Source of the DNA: Thioalkalivibrio sp. XN279
GTDB taxonomy: Bacteria; Pseudomonadota; Gammaproteobacteria; Steroidobacterales; XN24
DNA: 64,000 nt
Assembly: GCF_011089885.1 (NCBI RefSeq)
Contig: NZ_JAANBD010000028.1
Coordinates: 186,001-250,000, forward strand
Direction of reading: 5' to 3'
The notes beneath the pieces are model-generated. The model saw nothing but the letters and a program-made list of their open reading frames with translations. It had not been told where the DNA came from and made no database searches. This document shows positions 40,601 through 49,937 of the stretch, piece after piece. Numbering within the stretch: the stretch's first letter is position 1; the number at the start of each line of letters is the position of its first letter. The position numbers and the translations under genes were made by a program.

Positions 40601-43600
40601 GCCGGCGGCTATGACCCCGTTAACGAGCAGAATTGGGACGTGTTCGGCATCCCCGCGAAGGATGCTTTCGTCTGGGGCGGCCTGGGAATGGAATTCGGAC
40701 CGGACGGCTCTCTTTACTTCATCGAGGGCGGCACCTACGCCGAAATTCACCGAATCGACCCGGACGGGATCATCCGCCATGTGGCTGGCGACTATGAACG
40801 CGACGGCTGCGACTGGGAAACCGAGACACCGGAGGCCTGCGGCGTGGGTGGGCCGGCGAGCGAGGCACGTTTCAGCAATATAGTTGACCTGGCTGTCGCT
40901 CCAGACGGCACCCTATATTTCATTTCCGACTGGACGGTAGTGCTTAGCATTGGCGCAGACGGAATCCTGCGTCATGTCGCCGGTAGCGGTGACGACAGCT
41001 GCTGGGATCTCCCAGGCGATGACGCCGTCAACTGCGCGCTCGAAGGCGTGGCCACCGAGACCTACATGTATCCTTTTGGTATCGACGTCGGACCCGACGG
41101 TGACGTCTACGTCGTTGATCTCGCCATTGTGCTGACCCTGGGTCGTATCGGCGCGGACGGCATCATCTCAACGGTCGTCGGAGCGCCAAGCTACGACTTT
41201 TGGGACGAGGACGACCTGTGCGCACAAGACGGAACGCCTGCCAACCGGATCTGCATGGCGCCCCTGGACGTTGCGATCGGACCGGACGGGACGATCTACG
41301 TGCTGGAGGAACTCCTCTATCTTAATGGCCGGGGCCGCTTCCGGGTCCTCGCCTTTGGTGCTGACGGGCGGCAAAGGACGGTTGCCGATGAGATCGACTT
41401 GTTCCCCGACGGGCAAGCGAGAGTTTTTCGTCTTCATGCAGGGCAGGACGGGCTTCTCTACTTGCCAACGTATGGGATCTTCAACAGCGGCACTGACGGC
41501 CACCAACACCTCCTCCAGATCAACCCGGCCAACGGCGAGGTGGTCATTATCGCCGGCACCGGTCCTCGTGGGGTGCGCGGGCAGAACGGAGACGACGTAT
41601 TCGCTCTCAGCACCGAACTCTGGCGCCCCGAAGTAGTCGCGCAGAGACCGGATGGCGAAATCTTCCTGTTCGACGACAAGCGCATTCGACGCATCGGCTC
41701 GCCGGCACCGGGTTTCGACCTGTTTGGCTACAGCATCCCAAGTGAGGACGGCGGCCAGCTTTATGACTTCGACTATGCCGGCCGTCACTTGCGCACGCGG
41801 GACACCTTAAGCGGCATCACGCTGCTGGAGTTCGAGTACGACGCTGCGGGGCTGCTGTCCGCCTTCACGGACGCGGACGGGCTTCGCACCAGCATCCAGC
41901 GCAACGGCGAGGTGCCGACCGCGATCGTCGGGCCTTACGGGCATGCCACACGCTTGCGAACGAATGAGGATGGCTGGCTCAGCGAACTCGAGGACCCGAC
42001 CAATCGGCCGATCATCTTCAACTACGACACAGGTGGCTTGCTGACGCAGGTCACCCGGGCTTCAGGGGAGACCAGCACTTACAGTTACGACACCAGCGCG
42101 CGCCTGGTCCGGGCCACTGGCGCCAATGGCGGTGAGTCCAGCCTAACCAGGGCCGTCACGCCAGATGAAACAGCGGTGTCCCTCACGACACCGGAGGGTC
42201 GTACCACGACTTTCGGTGTCGAGCGCCTGGCCGACGGCTCCACACGCCGCCACACCATTGATCCATCTGGCGGTGTGACAGAGCAGTTGACGCTGCCTGA
42301 TGGCAGCTCCCGGATCACCCGTCCGGATGGAACCATACTCGAGACACGCCTTGGTACAGATTTGCGCTTCGGCATGCAGTCGCCTTTGCTGGAAAGCTTG
42401 GTAATCCGCACGCCGAGCGGACTGGAGAACGTTCTTACTGAATTCGATACCGCCGTATTTGGAGAGCGAAACAATCCCCTGTCGCTACAGGAACTGACCC
42501 GCGTCTCCAGCGTGAATGGCGCGAGCTACGTAACGCGAATCGACACTGTGGCGCGGGAGTTCAGCCTCACGACGCCAGCCGGCAGGACCCAGCTGGAGCG
42601 ACTGGACGAGCGTTTCCGTGTCATCGAGAGCCTCGAAGCGCCCGGGGCCGAGCCATGGCGCTACAGCTACGACGCCCTCGGGCGGCTTGAGTCGATTCAG
42701 CACGGTGCCTACGCCAGGCAGTTCTCCTATGACGAGCTCGGACGAGTTGCCACCACGCAGGACACGCTGGGCCGGGTGACTGGCTACTCCTATGATGCGT
42801 CCGATCGCGTCACGCAGCTGCGCTTGCCAAGCGGTCGCACAATCAGCTACGGGTACGATGCGGTAGGCCGGCTCAACGCAGTGGTGATGCCGAGCGGCGC
42901 CACGCATCAGCTCGGCTACGCCCCTGGCGGACCACCAAGCTCTTACACGAATCCTGCCGGGGCCGGCGTGGTCAAGTCTTTCAACCTGGACGAACAGATC
43001 GAGGCTGCGGTGCTGACCTCGGGCCGCAGCGAGCAGTGGGGCTACGACGTTGCTGGCAGGCCGGTTTCCCTGAGCTCGCCGGAGGCAGAGATCAGCTTCT
43101 CCTATATCGACGCGACCGACCGTATCGCGACGATGCAGAGGACAGCGGCTTCCGGAACGGGGAGTCAGTCCATCGACTTCGCTTACGACGGTCATCTTCA
43201 GACCATGGCGCGCTTCACCGGCGATGCGGTGGGTGAGTTCTCCTATCGCTTCGACAACAGCCTGTTCCTCGCAGGCGTCACGCTCGACGGTGGCGCGGAA
43301 GTCACCCTGGCACATGACGCAGACGGGCTTGTCACGGGAATCGGGAGCTTCGCCATATCCCGACCGGGCGCATCCGGCCGGCCGGGCGTGATCGCTGATG
43401 GCGTGGCGTCGGTCGACTACCAGTTCGACTCCCGCGGGTATCTTGCGACACGGCGCCATGACCATGGGGCCGGCAACTTCTATGCATTAGAGGTCGCTCG
43501 TGGGGTCGACGGCCGCATCGTGGGGAAGACGGAGACGGTCAACGGCATGGCCAGGGTCTATGGCTATACCTACGATGTCGACGGGCAACTGCTCAGCGTG

Positions 43601-44782
43601 AGTCGGGACGGAGTCGAGGTTGAACGCTATGCGTATGACCTGAACGGTAACCGGACACTCGTCCAGTCGGAGGGGCTGGTGGCCAGCGCCAGCTACGACG
43701 ACAGCGATCGCATACTGTCCCAGGGGGCACTCGACTTCGAAGTCAACGCGGACGGCCGGGTCGTCCGTCGCGGCGATGCGACCCTCGTCTACGACACCGG
43801 CGGCGCGCTGCTGGCATTCCAGCCCGACGGTGGCGACGAGATCGTGTATGGCATCGACCCGCTCGGACGCCGGATCTCGCGCACTGACTCCGCCGGTAAG
43901 ACACAGTATCTCTACGGTAACCCGGGGGACGCTTTCCAGGTCACCGCGACAAGGGCCCCCGATGGCACGTTGACTTGGTACTACTACGATGACGCCGGGC
44001 TGCTCTTCGCCATGGACCGGGCAGGCGCTCGCTACTACGTGGCGACCGACCAGGCAGGCACGCCTCGCGTGGTCGTCGACGCGTCCGGCAACGTCGTCAA
44101 GGTATTGCGGCACGACACCTGGGGCCGCCTGCTGGAGGACAGCAACCCCGCCTTCGAACTGGCCATCGGCTTTGCCGGCGGCATCGCCGACCACGCCAGC
44201 GGGCTCCTGCGCTTCGGCTTTCGGGATTACGATCCCGTTACCGGCCGCTGGCTCGCTCGCGATCCGCTGCTCTATGGTGGTCGCCAGGCCAACCTGTACG
44301 CCTATGTCAACAACGACCCGGTCAACCTGCGCGATCCGACGGGGCTCGTTTGCGTCGGCGGGTCGGTCTACACGGGGATCGGTGCCGGCGCAACGCTGTG
44401 CTTCACCTTCAGCGGTATATCGGCGTGTGCGGAGGCCGGTTTCGGTGTCGGCGGCGGTGTCGATGTACAGCTGTTCGAAGGCTTGGCGAAGCAGGCCGAC
44501 GCGGATTACGTGAGTCTGTCGGTAAAGGCAAAGTGCGGTCCGATAGCAGCGGGATTCGAAGTCAAACTCAATGATTGCGGCGACCTCTCCAGCGGCTGCC
44601 AGGCCGGCATCGGGAACGTGGACCTCTGCAAGAAGGAGTTCACCGCAAAAGACTTCAACAAGGTCGAAGAGTTCGTAGACAGGAACATCAAGTCGCTCGA
44701 TGTGAAGACTCCACGGGTGAACCTGTCTTGCAACATCGGTGGGAAAATCGCAGCGGGCGGATGCTGGTCAAGCAACTGGTAG
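37628..44782 (+). CDS. Giant RHS/YD-repeat lipoprotein with PKD and NHL-like domains
   Basis: A 2384-residue surface protein. The start is TTG 37628 with AGGAAGAG upstream; a signal helix ends in VVASCGG, a lipobox (Cys about 27). Three PKD-type repeats (about 40-320; NRAPTANAGADQ, NSAPVADAGPDQ, NSAPVADAGEDQ), one putative Ig/cadherin-like repeat (about 323-413), a Gly-rich hinge, and a carboxypeptidase-regulatory-like domain (about 475-545) lead to an NHL/beta-propeller-like region (about 1015-1375; repeated APDGTLYFI-type units). YD repeats follow (about 1385-2190), then the RHS core LRFGFRDYDPVTGRWLARDP (about 2193-2212). The last 140 residues after PTGL are Gly- and Cys-rich and match no toxin I know. 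The order resembles teneurin-like bacterial proteins. From about 39.9 kb the sequence looks less GC-rich than its surroundings. Confidence 0.9.
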   Translation: MNTKPHWAKSRFGLPGLLVLALVVASCGGDSRRDPEAENRAPTANAGADQTAQLGAPVRLDGSGSTDPDGDPLTYSWRLLERPTGSQATLSDPATVRPTFVIDLAGAYVAELVVNDGELDSTPDTVRIDTLNSAPVADAGPDQTVTLGSLVQLDGSASSDPDNDPLQYAWAIIERPAGSAATLDNTAIIDPVFTADQPGAYRVRLVVSDGELESTADHVIVSTANSAPVADAGEDQSAFVGETVNLDGSGSFDADGDALAYAWSLLSRPDGSQAALTGADSPNASFPADVEGLFVAQLIVNDGQLDSAPDTTTVEVSVQPPANQAPTITSTAVTTATVGQPYSYTVTATDPDSDALTFNLSVRPDGMTIGATSGVIGWTPDAAGNVAVTVGVSDGRGGSDSQTFTITVGEGSGGGGGGDPGGSLPPNPADVAPPNDLTVTTTLYDSVRFLFTGANPIQRGVAADVIDPRRIAVLRGRVLDANGDPLSGVRVSVKDHAEFGWTLSREDGMFDLAVNGGGPLVLDYTRADYLPVQRRLPTEWRQWGIAPDVVMITLDPNVTAVDLAAITEPVVASGSIETDVDGSRQARMLFKPGTTAELVLPGGGTQAISSISVRATEYTVGERGPERMPGELPLMSGYTYAVELSVDEAIAAGASSIRFSQPVPVYVDNFLGFPAGERVPLGYYDRDAARWIGADDGRVISVLSTDGGIASLDIDGDGVADAADALAALGIDEAELRRLAELYSAGASIWRVQMDHFTPIDCNWPYAPPADSSAPDNPAPEVVTKNPTDDPCEATGSIIDCQNQVLRERVGLAGTSMSLNYASDQVPGRGAIMRIPVTPAVVPESMRAAAVRINIAGRTILYTFPAEPNITLEWEWDGKDAYGRDIQGSIPAFVTVLHRYPLVYMSNGDDRARSWARSGSSFRQITRESTFIDLRQSHMVTLEYRDARRGIGLGGWSLSDHHRYDPGSRTLLLGDGSRRTGDGIGRVIERFAGGYDPVNEQNWDVFGIPAKDAFVWGGLGMEFGPDGSLYFIEGGTYAEIHRIDPDGIIRHVAGDYERDGCDWETETPEACGVGGPASEARFSNIVDLAVAPDGTLYFISDWTVVLSIGADGILRHVAGSGDDSCWDLPGDDAVNCALEGVATETYMYPFGIDVGPDGDVYVVDLAIVLTLGRIGADGIISTVVGAPSYDFWDEDDLCAQDGTPANRICMAPLDVAIGPDGTIYVLEELLYLNGRGRFRVLAFGADGRQRTVADEIDLFPDGQARVFRLHAGQDGLLYLPTYGIFNSGTDGHQHLLQINPANGEVVIIAGTGPRGVRGQNGDDVFALSTELWRPEVVAQRPDGEIFLFDDKRIRRIGSPAPGFDLFGYSIPSEDGGQLYDFDYAGRHLRTRDTLSGITLLEFEYDAAGLLSAFTDADGLRTSIQRNGEVPTAIVGPYGHATRLRTNEDGWLSELEDPTNRPIIFNYDTGGLLTQVTRASGETSTYSYDTSARLVRATGANGGESSLTRAVTPDETAVSLTTPEGRTTTFGVERLADGSTRRHTIDPSGGVTEQLTLPDGSSRITRPDGTILETRLGTDLRFGMQSPLLESLVIRTPSGLENVLTEFDTAVFGERNNPLSLQELTRVSSVNGASYVTRIDTVAREFSLTTPAGRTQLERLDERFRVIESLEAPGAEPWRYSYDALGRLESIQHGAYARQFSYDELGRVATTQDTLGRVTGYSYDASDRVTQLRLPSGRTISYGYDAVGRLNAVVMPSGATHQLGYAPGGPPSSYTNPAGAGVVKSFNLDEQIEAAVLTSGRSEQWGYDVAGRPVSLSSPEAEISFSYIDATDRIATMQRTAASGTGSQSIDFAYDGHLQTMARFTGDAVGEFSYRFDNSLFLAGVTLDGGAEVTLAHDADGLVTGIGSFAISRPGASGRPGVIADGVASVDYQFDSRGYLATRRHDHGAGNFYALEVARGVDGRIVGKTETVNGMARVYGYTYDVDGQLLSVSRDGVEVERYAYDLNGNRTLVQSEGLVASASYDDSDRILSQGALDFEVNADGRVVRRGDATLVYDTGGALLAFQPDGGDEIVYGIDPLGRRISRTDSAGKTQYLYGNPGDAFQVTATRAPDGTLTWYYYDDAGLLFAMDRAGARYYVATDQAGTPRVVVDASGNVVKVLRHDTWGRLLEDSNPAFELAIGFAGGIADHASGLLRFGFRDYDPVTGRWLARDPLLYGGRQANLYAYVNNDPVNLRDPTGLVCVGGSVYTGIGAGATLCFTFSGISACAEAGFGVGGGVDVQLFEGLAKQADADYVSLSVKAKCGPIAAGFEVKLNDCGDLSSGCQAGIGNVDLCKKEFTAKDFNKVEEFVDRNIKSLDVKTPRVNLSCNIGGKIAAGGCWSSNW

Positions 44783-44790
44783 CAGGCAAC

Positions 44791-44822
44791 CCGGTCCCCG
44801 CTCTTTCGGGCGCGGGGACCGG
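44791..44822 (+). terminator. Strong hairpin after the RHS gene
   Basis: CCGGTCCCCGC, a 10-base loop, GCGGGGACCGG; perfect 11-base arms starting 9 bases after the stop codon. No T tract follows, so termination is likely but not certain. Confidence 0.6.
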
Positions 44823-44831
44823 GGGTCTCCG

Positions 44832-44948
44832 TCAAGCGTCGTCCAGCAGCGCCAGCAACGCCGCCGACTTTGCCTCCATAAGCCCCGCATCACCGCGGGC
44901 CTCGACACTGAGCCGCACCAGCGGCTAGGTCTTCGAGGCCCGCAGGTC
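44832..44948 (-). pseudogene. Relic of the 3' end of a phosphomannomutase gene
   Basis: On the minus strand the 39 codons read DLRASKT, stop, PLVRLSVEARGDAG and so on to LLALLDDA, stop. They align without gaps to the last 39 codons of the intact phosphomannomutase at 46345 ([13 protein letters not shown] to LLGLLDAN), with about 28 of 38 residues identical. A GAG codon has become TAG. Nothing homologous continues upstream. The intact copy lies 1.4 kb away in the same orientation. Confidence 0.88.
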
Positions 44949-44971
44949 GATTCCCCCGGAACGTCTCGTGT

Positions 44972-46153
44972 TCACCACGCCACGGCCATGTTCAGCTTGA
45001 TGGCGTTGTCTCCGGTGACGGCGTCGGCGCGGGAACGCGCCTCGTGCCAGTTCCATTGCATGGACAGCTGCGGGTTTACCTCCGGCGCGACGGCCGCCAG
45101 CAGGCGCGACAGGTCGAGGCGCACGTCCAGGCGGTGCTTCTGCTCGCCGATGTCGGGCATGAACCACATCGGGTCGGCGCTGTGCGACCAGTTGGCGCTC
45201 AGCGAGACCGCCGGAAGATGCCGTGTCAGGGACATTTTCGCCATCCAGTAAGCGTCGGTATCGCTGGCGTAAGCGCCGGCCTCACGCAGGCGCGCGAGGT
45301 CCCAGGACGGCGCATAACGCATCGCCACCAGGCCTTCCGTGCTCCAGTCGCCGTGCGCCCTGCGATGGCTCAGGCCAAACTGGTAGCTGGCCTCGATCTC
45401 CTGGCGCAGCGTCGCCTCGCCGACGCCGGGGTCAATGACGGAGAACAGCAACTCGGTCTCGTATTCCGTACTGCGCCAGGCGAGCGCCACGCCCCAGGTT
45501 GCCGCCGCCAGTTCACTGTAGCGGGGATCGGATGTCCGCACGAGGCAATCCCGGCCGGTGACGCGCATTGCCGGTCCGGCCGCTGCGCTGCCGTTGGGCA
45601 GCGACATCTGCAAGGTGCCACGCAAGGCGCAGTCGAGCGCCAGTTGCGAATCCGCCATGGCACCGCCGGTACCCCATTGCAGATCAAGCCTGGCGAGACC
45701 GGGAGACCATTCCAGCTTCGCCAGCTGGCGCTGCTGCTCGACGATACCGCGATCGGTCTGCCATACGTCGCGCGTCTCCGCCCGGAACTTCAGCGCCAGC
45801 GGGGAACCGGCCACCGCCGGCAGCCGCATTCGTAGCTCCTGGCCGAAGCGCTGGCCGCCAAAGCGCTTGGGTGCTGCCGTCTGGCCCGCGAATACGTCGC
45901 CCGGCTCGAGCATGTAGGTCGCGTGATAGCGCAACGCAGCAGATTCGTCGCCGATCCCGACGCGGCCGGCCAACAGCGGATCGCTGCGCGTGTCGACCAG
46001 TGGCAATGCACCGTCGATATCGATCTCAACGCCGCTCGTGAGCGCGGCAGGACCCAGGCGGGACGGGCCGGCGGACTGGGTCGATGCACAAGCCGACAGC
46101 AGCGCTGCGGCCATCAAGGCCGTTACCCGCAATCGCACTGTGAGCTCAAGCAC
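44972..46153 (-). CDS. Predicted outer-membrane beta-barrel protein with lipoprotein-like signal
   Basis: About 393 residues. The N terminus is a signal segment with a lipobox-like LLSAC. The rest alternates hydrophobic and polar residues in strand-like runs (GVALAWRSTEYETELLFSV, HRLDVRLDLSRLLAAV) and ends in AIKLNMAVAW, an aromatic last residue typical of outer-membrane barrels. Function is unrecognised. The start is uncertain: GTG 46153, with GGGAG upstream, gives a clean signal peptide; ATG 46213 would add 20 residues. It lies between the phosphomannomutase relic and the intact phosphomannomutase gene. Confidence 0.65.
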   Translation of the reverse strand: MLELTVRLRVTALMAAALLSACASTQSAGPSRLGPAALTSGVEIDIDGALPLVDTRSDPLLAGRVGIGDESAALRYHATYMLEPGDVFAGQTAAPKRFGGQRFGQELRMRLPAVAGSPLALKFRAETRDVWQTDRGIVEQQRQLAKLEWSPGLARLDLQWGTGGAMADSQLALDCALRGTLQMSLPNGSAAAGPAMRVTGRDCLVRTSDPRYSELAAATWGVALAWRSTEYETELLFSVIDPGVGEATLRQEIEASYQFGLSHRRAHGDWSTEGLVAMRYAPSWDLARLREAGAYASDTDAYWMAKMSLTRHLPAVSLSANWSHSADPMWFMPDIGEQKHRLDVRLDLSRLLAAVAPEVNPQLSMQWNWHEARSRADAVTGDNAIKLNMAVAW

Positions 46154-46344
46154 GTCCTCTCCCGTCGCACGCGAGGTTGCCAGGTCGCAGCGGCTGGAGA
46201 CCGCCACGGCCATTTAACCTGTTCTCGCGCATCCCGTCCGTGACTCATGTCTTGTTAGCAGACCACAGCGACGGAACGACAACCTCAGTCCTTCGCGCGA
46301 TCTTCGACACCGTGGACGATGAAACGCCAGGGCACGCCCGGGGC

Positions 46345-47688
46345 TTAATTGGCGTCGAGCAGCCCCAGCAACTCCGCCGTCTTCGCCTCCATCAGCTCCG
46401 CATCACCACGGGCCTCGACATTGAGCCGCACCAGCGGCTCGGTGTTCGAGGCGCGCAGGTTGAAGCGCCAGCGGTCGAACTCCATGGACAGGCCGTCGGT
46501 GCGGTCGACGGCCAGGGCCTGGGCCGCGTAACGCGCCTCCACCGCCGCCAGCACCGCCGGCGGGTCATCGATGGAGCGGTTGATCTCGCCTGAGGCCGGG
46601 AAGGCGGCCATGCGTTCCTCGACCAGCGCCGACAGCGGTCGGCCGGTGCGGGAGACCAGCTCGGCCACCAGCAGCCAGGGGATCATCCCGGAGTCGCAGT
46701 AGGCGAAGTCGCGGAAGTAGTGGTGCGCGCTCATCTCGCCGCCGTAGACGGCGTCCTCGAGGCGCATGCGCTCCTTGATGAAGGCGTGGCCGGTCTTGGA
46801 CATGACAGGCACGCCGCCGCCCTGCTCCACCATGTCGATGGTGTTCCAGGTCAGGCGCGGGTCGTGCACGATCTTCGCGCCGGGGTTTTTCAAGAGAAAC
46901 GCCTCGGCCAGCAGCCCGACAATGTAGTAGCCCTCGATGAAACGGCCGGCCTCGTCGAACAGGAAGCAGCGGTCGTAGTCGCCGTCCCAGGCGATGCCGA
47001 AATCTGCGCCTGAGGACGTCACGGCATCCGCTGTCGCGGCGCGATGCTCGGGCAACAGCGGGTTGGGCACGCCGTGTGGGAAGGTGCCGTCGGGTTCGTG
47101 CTGGATTTTCACGAACTCGAAAGGCAGGCGCGACTCGAGCCGGTCGATCACCAGCCCGGCGCCGCCGTTGCCGGCGTTGACCACCAGCTTCAGCGGCTTC
47201 AGCGCGTCGCGATCGACATAGGTCAGGAGGTGATCGATATACTCGCCGTAAATATCGACCTCGGTGCGCCGCCCGCGCCGCGGCGCGGCCTCGAAGCGGT
47301 TCTTCTCGGCCCGCTCCTCGATGTCCTTCAGCCCCGAGTCGCCGCTGATCGGCTTGGACTGCTCGCGCACGAACTTCATGCCGTTCCAGTCCGGCGGGTT
47401 GTGGCTGGCGGTGACCATGATGCCGCCGTGCACGTCGAGATGGCTGGCGGCGAAGTACACCATCTCGGTGCCGCACAGGCCGATGTCGACCACGTTCACG
47501 CCCGCGTCCATGAGTCCCTCGGCCACTGCATCAGACAGCTCGGGCGAGGACAGCCGCACGTCGTGGCCGATGGCGACGCGGCGCGGACCGATCACGGCGG
47601 CGTAAGCGCGGCCGATGCGGCGGGCGATGTCGGGATTGAGGTCGTCGGGAAGACGTCCGCGGACGTCGTAAGCCTTGAAGCATTTCAT
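46345..47688 (-). CDS. manB: Phosphomannomutase/phosphoglucomutase
   Basis: A 447-residue enzyme of the alpha-D-phosphohexomutase family. It converts mannose-6-phosphate to mannose-1-phosphate, the substrate of ManC, and may also act on glucose phosphates. The phosphoserine loop is [11 protein letters not shown] (about residue 95), the metal loop DGDYDR (about 238-243), the sugar-recognition loop GGEMSAHH (about 318-325) and the phosphate-binding loop RASNTEP (about 412-418); all are intact. Its ATG overlaps the stop of the upstream regulator gene as ATGA, so it is translated together with a CadC-like regulator. Confidence 0.95.
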   Translation of the reverse strand: MKCFKAYDVRGRLPDDLNPDIARRIGRAYAAVIGPRRVAIGHDVRLSSPELSDAVAEGLMDAGVNVVDIGLCGTEMVYFAASHLDVHGGIMVTASHNPPDWNGMKFVREQSKPISGDSGLKDIEERAEKNRFEAAPRRGRRTEVDIYGEYIDHLLTYVDRDALKPLKLVVNAGNGGAGLVIDRLESRLPFEFVKIQHEPDGTFPHGVPNPLLPEHRAATADAVTSSGADFGIAWDGDYDRCFLFDEAGRFIEGYYIVGLLAEAFLLKNPGAKIVHDPRLTWNTIDMVEQGGGVPVMSKTGHAFIKERMRLEDAVYGGEMSAHHYFRDFAYCDSGMIPWLLVAELVSRTGRPLSALVEERMAAFPASGEINRSIDDPPAVLAAVEARYAAQALAVDRTDGLSMEFDRWRFNLRASNTEPLVRLNVEARGDAELMEAKTAELLGLLDAN

Positions 47689-49673
47689 GGCGCGATTGTA
47701 GCAATCTCCGCGAAGCGGGGATCGGTGCGCAGCGGCGAGATATACGGCGAAAGGGTCAGCAGCAACTTCCAGCTCGGGATGGACGGCACAGGTTCGAGCA
47801 GGGCAAGCCGCTCGCGCGCCTGCTCGAGCCATTCCAGCCCGGCGTCCACCTCCCCGCGCCAGGCCTCGAACTCCGCCACGGCGAACGCGGCTTCGTGGGA
47901 CGCCTTGCCACGCAGCGGCTCGATCCATTCGAGCGCCTCGGCTTCGCGCCCGAGCGCGTGCAACGCCATGGCGCCGCCTGCGATCCAGGCCGCATCGTCG
48001 GCAGGCTGGCGGAAGATTTCCCACGCCTCGGTGTAGCGGCCTTCCAGCAGCAGCACGTGCGCTTCCTGCGCGGCGCGCTCGCCGCCGAGCTCGACTAAGG
48101 TGTTGAACTCCAGGCGCGCCTGCTCGATGCGTCCCGCCGCGAGCAGGAACGACACCAGGTTGCCACGCGTGACCAGGTACAGCGGATCCTGCCGCAGCGC
48201 GCGGTACTGGTAGTCGAGTGCCTCCTCGAGATCGCCCGCCCGCACGGCGCGCCCGGCGAGCATACCCAGCAGGAGCGGGTTGTCGGGGTCGAGTTCCATG
48301 GCGATGCGCATGTGCCGCTCGCGCATGGCAGCGGAACCAATGATGCCGTAGCTGGCCGCGGCGCGCAGGTGCGCCTCCGGCATGCCGGGACTCAACTCGA
48401 CGCCCCTGAGGGCGGCCTCGCGAAAGGCCTCCAGTTCTTCGGGCTCCATGCGGTCGTCTTCGAGCATCAGCACCCAGCGCGCGCCCGCGAGCCCGACCCA
48501 CGCCGCGCCATAGTTCGGCTCCAGCGCCAGCGCCGCCTCGAAATGCTGCAGCGCCGTCTCGAGGTCGCCTTCCCGGCGGCGCGAAAACAGGTAGGCGCCG
48601 CGCAGCTTGTGCTCATAGGCCTGTGGGTCGATGCTGCGCCCGGCGTCGATCTCGCGGGCCAAGTTGGCACGCAGCTGGGCGGCGACGCTGGCTGCGATCT
48701 CGTCCTGCAGCGCCAGCACTTCTCCCAGCGGGCGGTCGTAAGTCTCCGACCACAGGTGCGCGCCCTCCTCTGCGTCGATGAGCTGGGCGGTGACACGCAC
48801 GCGCTCGCCGTCGGGCCGCACGCTGCCCTCGAGGATGTGGCTGGCGCCGAGCCGGCGGCCGATGACGCGCACGTCGAGCCGGGCGTCACGCAGCGAGAAG
48901 GACGAGGTGCGCGCGATCACGCGCAGGCCGTCCGCTTCCGCGAGCAGGTTCAGGATCTCTTCCGCCATGCCGTCGCCCAGGTAGGCGTGGTCGCCGGCCG
49001 GGCTCATGTCGGCGAAGGGTAGCACGGCGATGGTGGTGCCGCGGGCGGCGATCTCTTCTGCGGTGAAGGGAGGCAGCGTCGTGTCTGCCGGCACCGGGAT
49101 CGAGGCGGGATCCTCATCGGCCTCCGGCGCATCCACCGCACGCCAGCCCATGAACACCATCAGCGCCACCAGCAGCAGTGCTGCCACGACCGACTCGAAA
49201 CCGAGGCGGGACGCACGGGGGACACCACCGATGAAGCTGCCGCCGCCGACCGCCGCCGCTCCGGAGCCGACACGCCGCACCTCGGCGTTCAACAGGTAAC
49301 CGCGGCGCGGCACGGTGCGGATGATGCTGCGGTCATGGTCGCCCAGCGCGCGACGGATCTCGACCAGGCACTGGGTGAGCGAGTCCTCTGTGACCACGGT
49401 CTGGCCCCACACCGCCGCGAGCAGCTCGTCCTTGGTGCACACGCGGCCGGCGTGCGCCAGCAGGTAGGAGAGCACGGCGAAAGACTTCGGACGCAGCGTG
49501 ATCTCGCCGTCCGGACCCGCGAGCACCTCGCGCGCCGGATCGAGCACGAAATCGAGGAAAGCGTGACGCGTCCCTGCGTCGAGGCCCTGGTCGGTCCTGT
49601 CCCCCACCGCCGTCAATCCCTCCAAAAGCGAAGAATTCACCACTTTATAGCCGAAATTTCGTCTTGATTTCAT
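47685..49673 (-). CDS. CadC-like membrane regulator with TolB-like and TPR domains
   Basis: A 662-residue one-piece signalling protein. A winged-helix DNA-binding domain of the OmpR/CadC type occupies about residues 40-115 ([30 protein letters not shown]). One membrane helix lies near 160-180. The outer part starts with a TolB/FlgO-like domain (about 215-335; [21 protein letters not shown]) and continues with TPR-like helical repeats to the end. Such proteins sense an envelope signal and bind DNA from the membrane. ATG 49673 has no clear ribosome site; a GTG at codon 23, preceded by GGAGGG, is an alternative. It is coupled to the phosphomannomutase gene by ATGA. Confidence 0.87.
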   Translation of the reverse strand: MKSRRNFGYKVVNSSLLEGLTAVGDRTDQGLDAGTRHAFLDFVLDPAREVLAGPDGEITLRPKSFAVLSYLLAHAGRVCTKDELLAAVWGQTVVTEDSLTQCLVEIRRALGDHDRSIIRTVPRRGYLLNAEVRRVGSGAAAVGGGSFIGGVPRASRLGFESVVAALLLVALMVFMGWRAVDAPEADEDPASIPVPADTTLPPFTAEEIAARGTTIAVLPFADMSPAGDHAYLGDGMAEEILNLLAEADGLRVIARTSSFSLRDARLDVRVIGRRLGASHILEGSVRPDGERVRVTAQLIDAEEGAHLWSETYDRPLGEVLALQDEIAASVAAQLRANLAREIDAGRSIDPQAYEHKLRGAYLFSRRREGDLETALQHFEAALALEPNYGAAWVGLAGARWVLMLEDDRMEPEELEAFREAALRGVELSPGMPEAHLRAAASYGIIGSAAMRERHMRIAMELDPDNPLLLGMLAGRAVRAGDLEEALDYQYRALRQDPLYLVTRGNLVSFLLAAGRIEQARLEFNTLVELGGERAAQEAHVLLLEGRYTEAWEIFRQPADDAAWIAGGAMALHALGREAEALEWIEPLRGKASHEAAFAVAEFEAWRGEVDAGLEWLEQARERLALLEPVPSIPSWKLLLTLSPYISPLRTDPRFAEIATIAP

Positions 49674-49739
49674 GACGCGGGGCCGCAGCCGGCTCTAGCT
49701 TGGGCACGATCGGTGGCAAGGCCGGTGGGAGGGATTCCG

Positions 49740-49889
49740 ATGACCAGGCTGAGCAAATCCATCAAAGCCCGCGCCGGGCGCAGTGCCCTGGCCTGCTTCT
49801 CGACGCTCGGCGCGGTGGCCGTCACGCTGGGTTGTGCGCTTGTGCTCGTGCTCGGCTGGGTCTGGGCGTCTGGTGCCGTGGGTCACTGA
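49740..49889 (+). CDS. Small single-helix membrane protein (49 residues)
   Basis: ATG 49740 has GGGAGGG 6 bases upstream, an excellent ribosome site. The 49 residues are a basic N terminus (MTRLSKSIKARAGR) and one hydrophobic helix (about 20-45, ACFSTLGAVAVTLGCALVLV then LGWVWA). The positive-inside rule puts the N terminus in the cytoplasm. There are no homologous features I recognise. It is divergent from the CadC-like regulator gene, 66 bases from its ATG, so the two may share control. Confidence 0.55.
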   Translation: MTRLSKSIKARAGRSALACFSTLGAVAVTLGCALVLVLGWVWASGAVGH

Positions 49890-49901
49890 CAGTGCTACTA
49901 T

Positions 49902-49921
49902 CTGACCAACCAGATGGTCAG
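49902..49921 (+). promoter_or_regulatory. Candidate operator of the toxin-antitoxin module
   Basis: CTGACCA-ACCAGA-TGGTCAG, a perfect 7-base inverted repeat 16 bases before the antitoxin ATG. Another dyad, CACTG-A-CAGTG, lies at 49884-49894. Phd-type antitoxins bind such sites to repress their own operon. Confidence 0.55.
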
Positions 49922-49937
49922 TTTATTGGAGCAGTCG

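Noticed and set aside
49700-49718. Sigma-54-like sequence (GGGCACG, later GGC) before the 49-residue gene
   Set aside because: The GG and GC elements are 13 rather than 12 bases apart and the -12 TTGC is missing.
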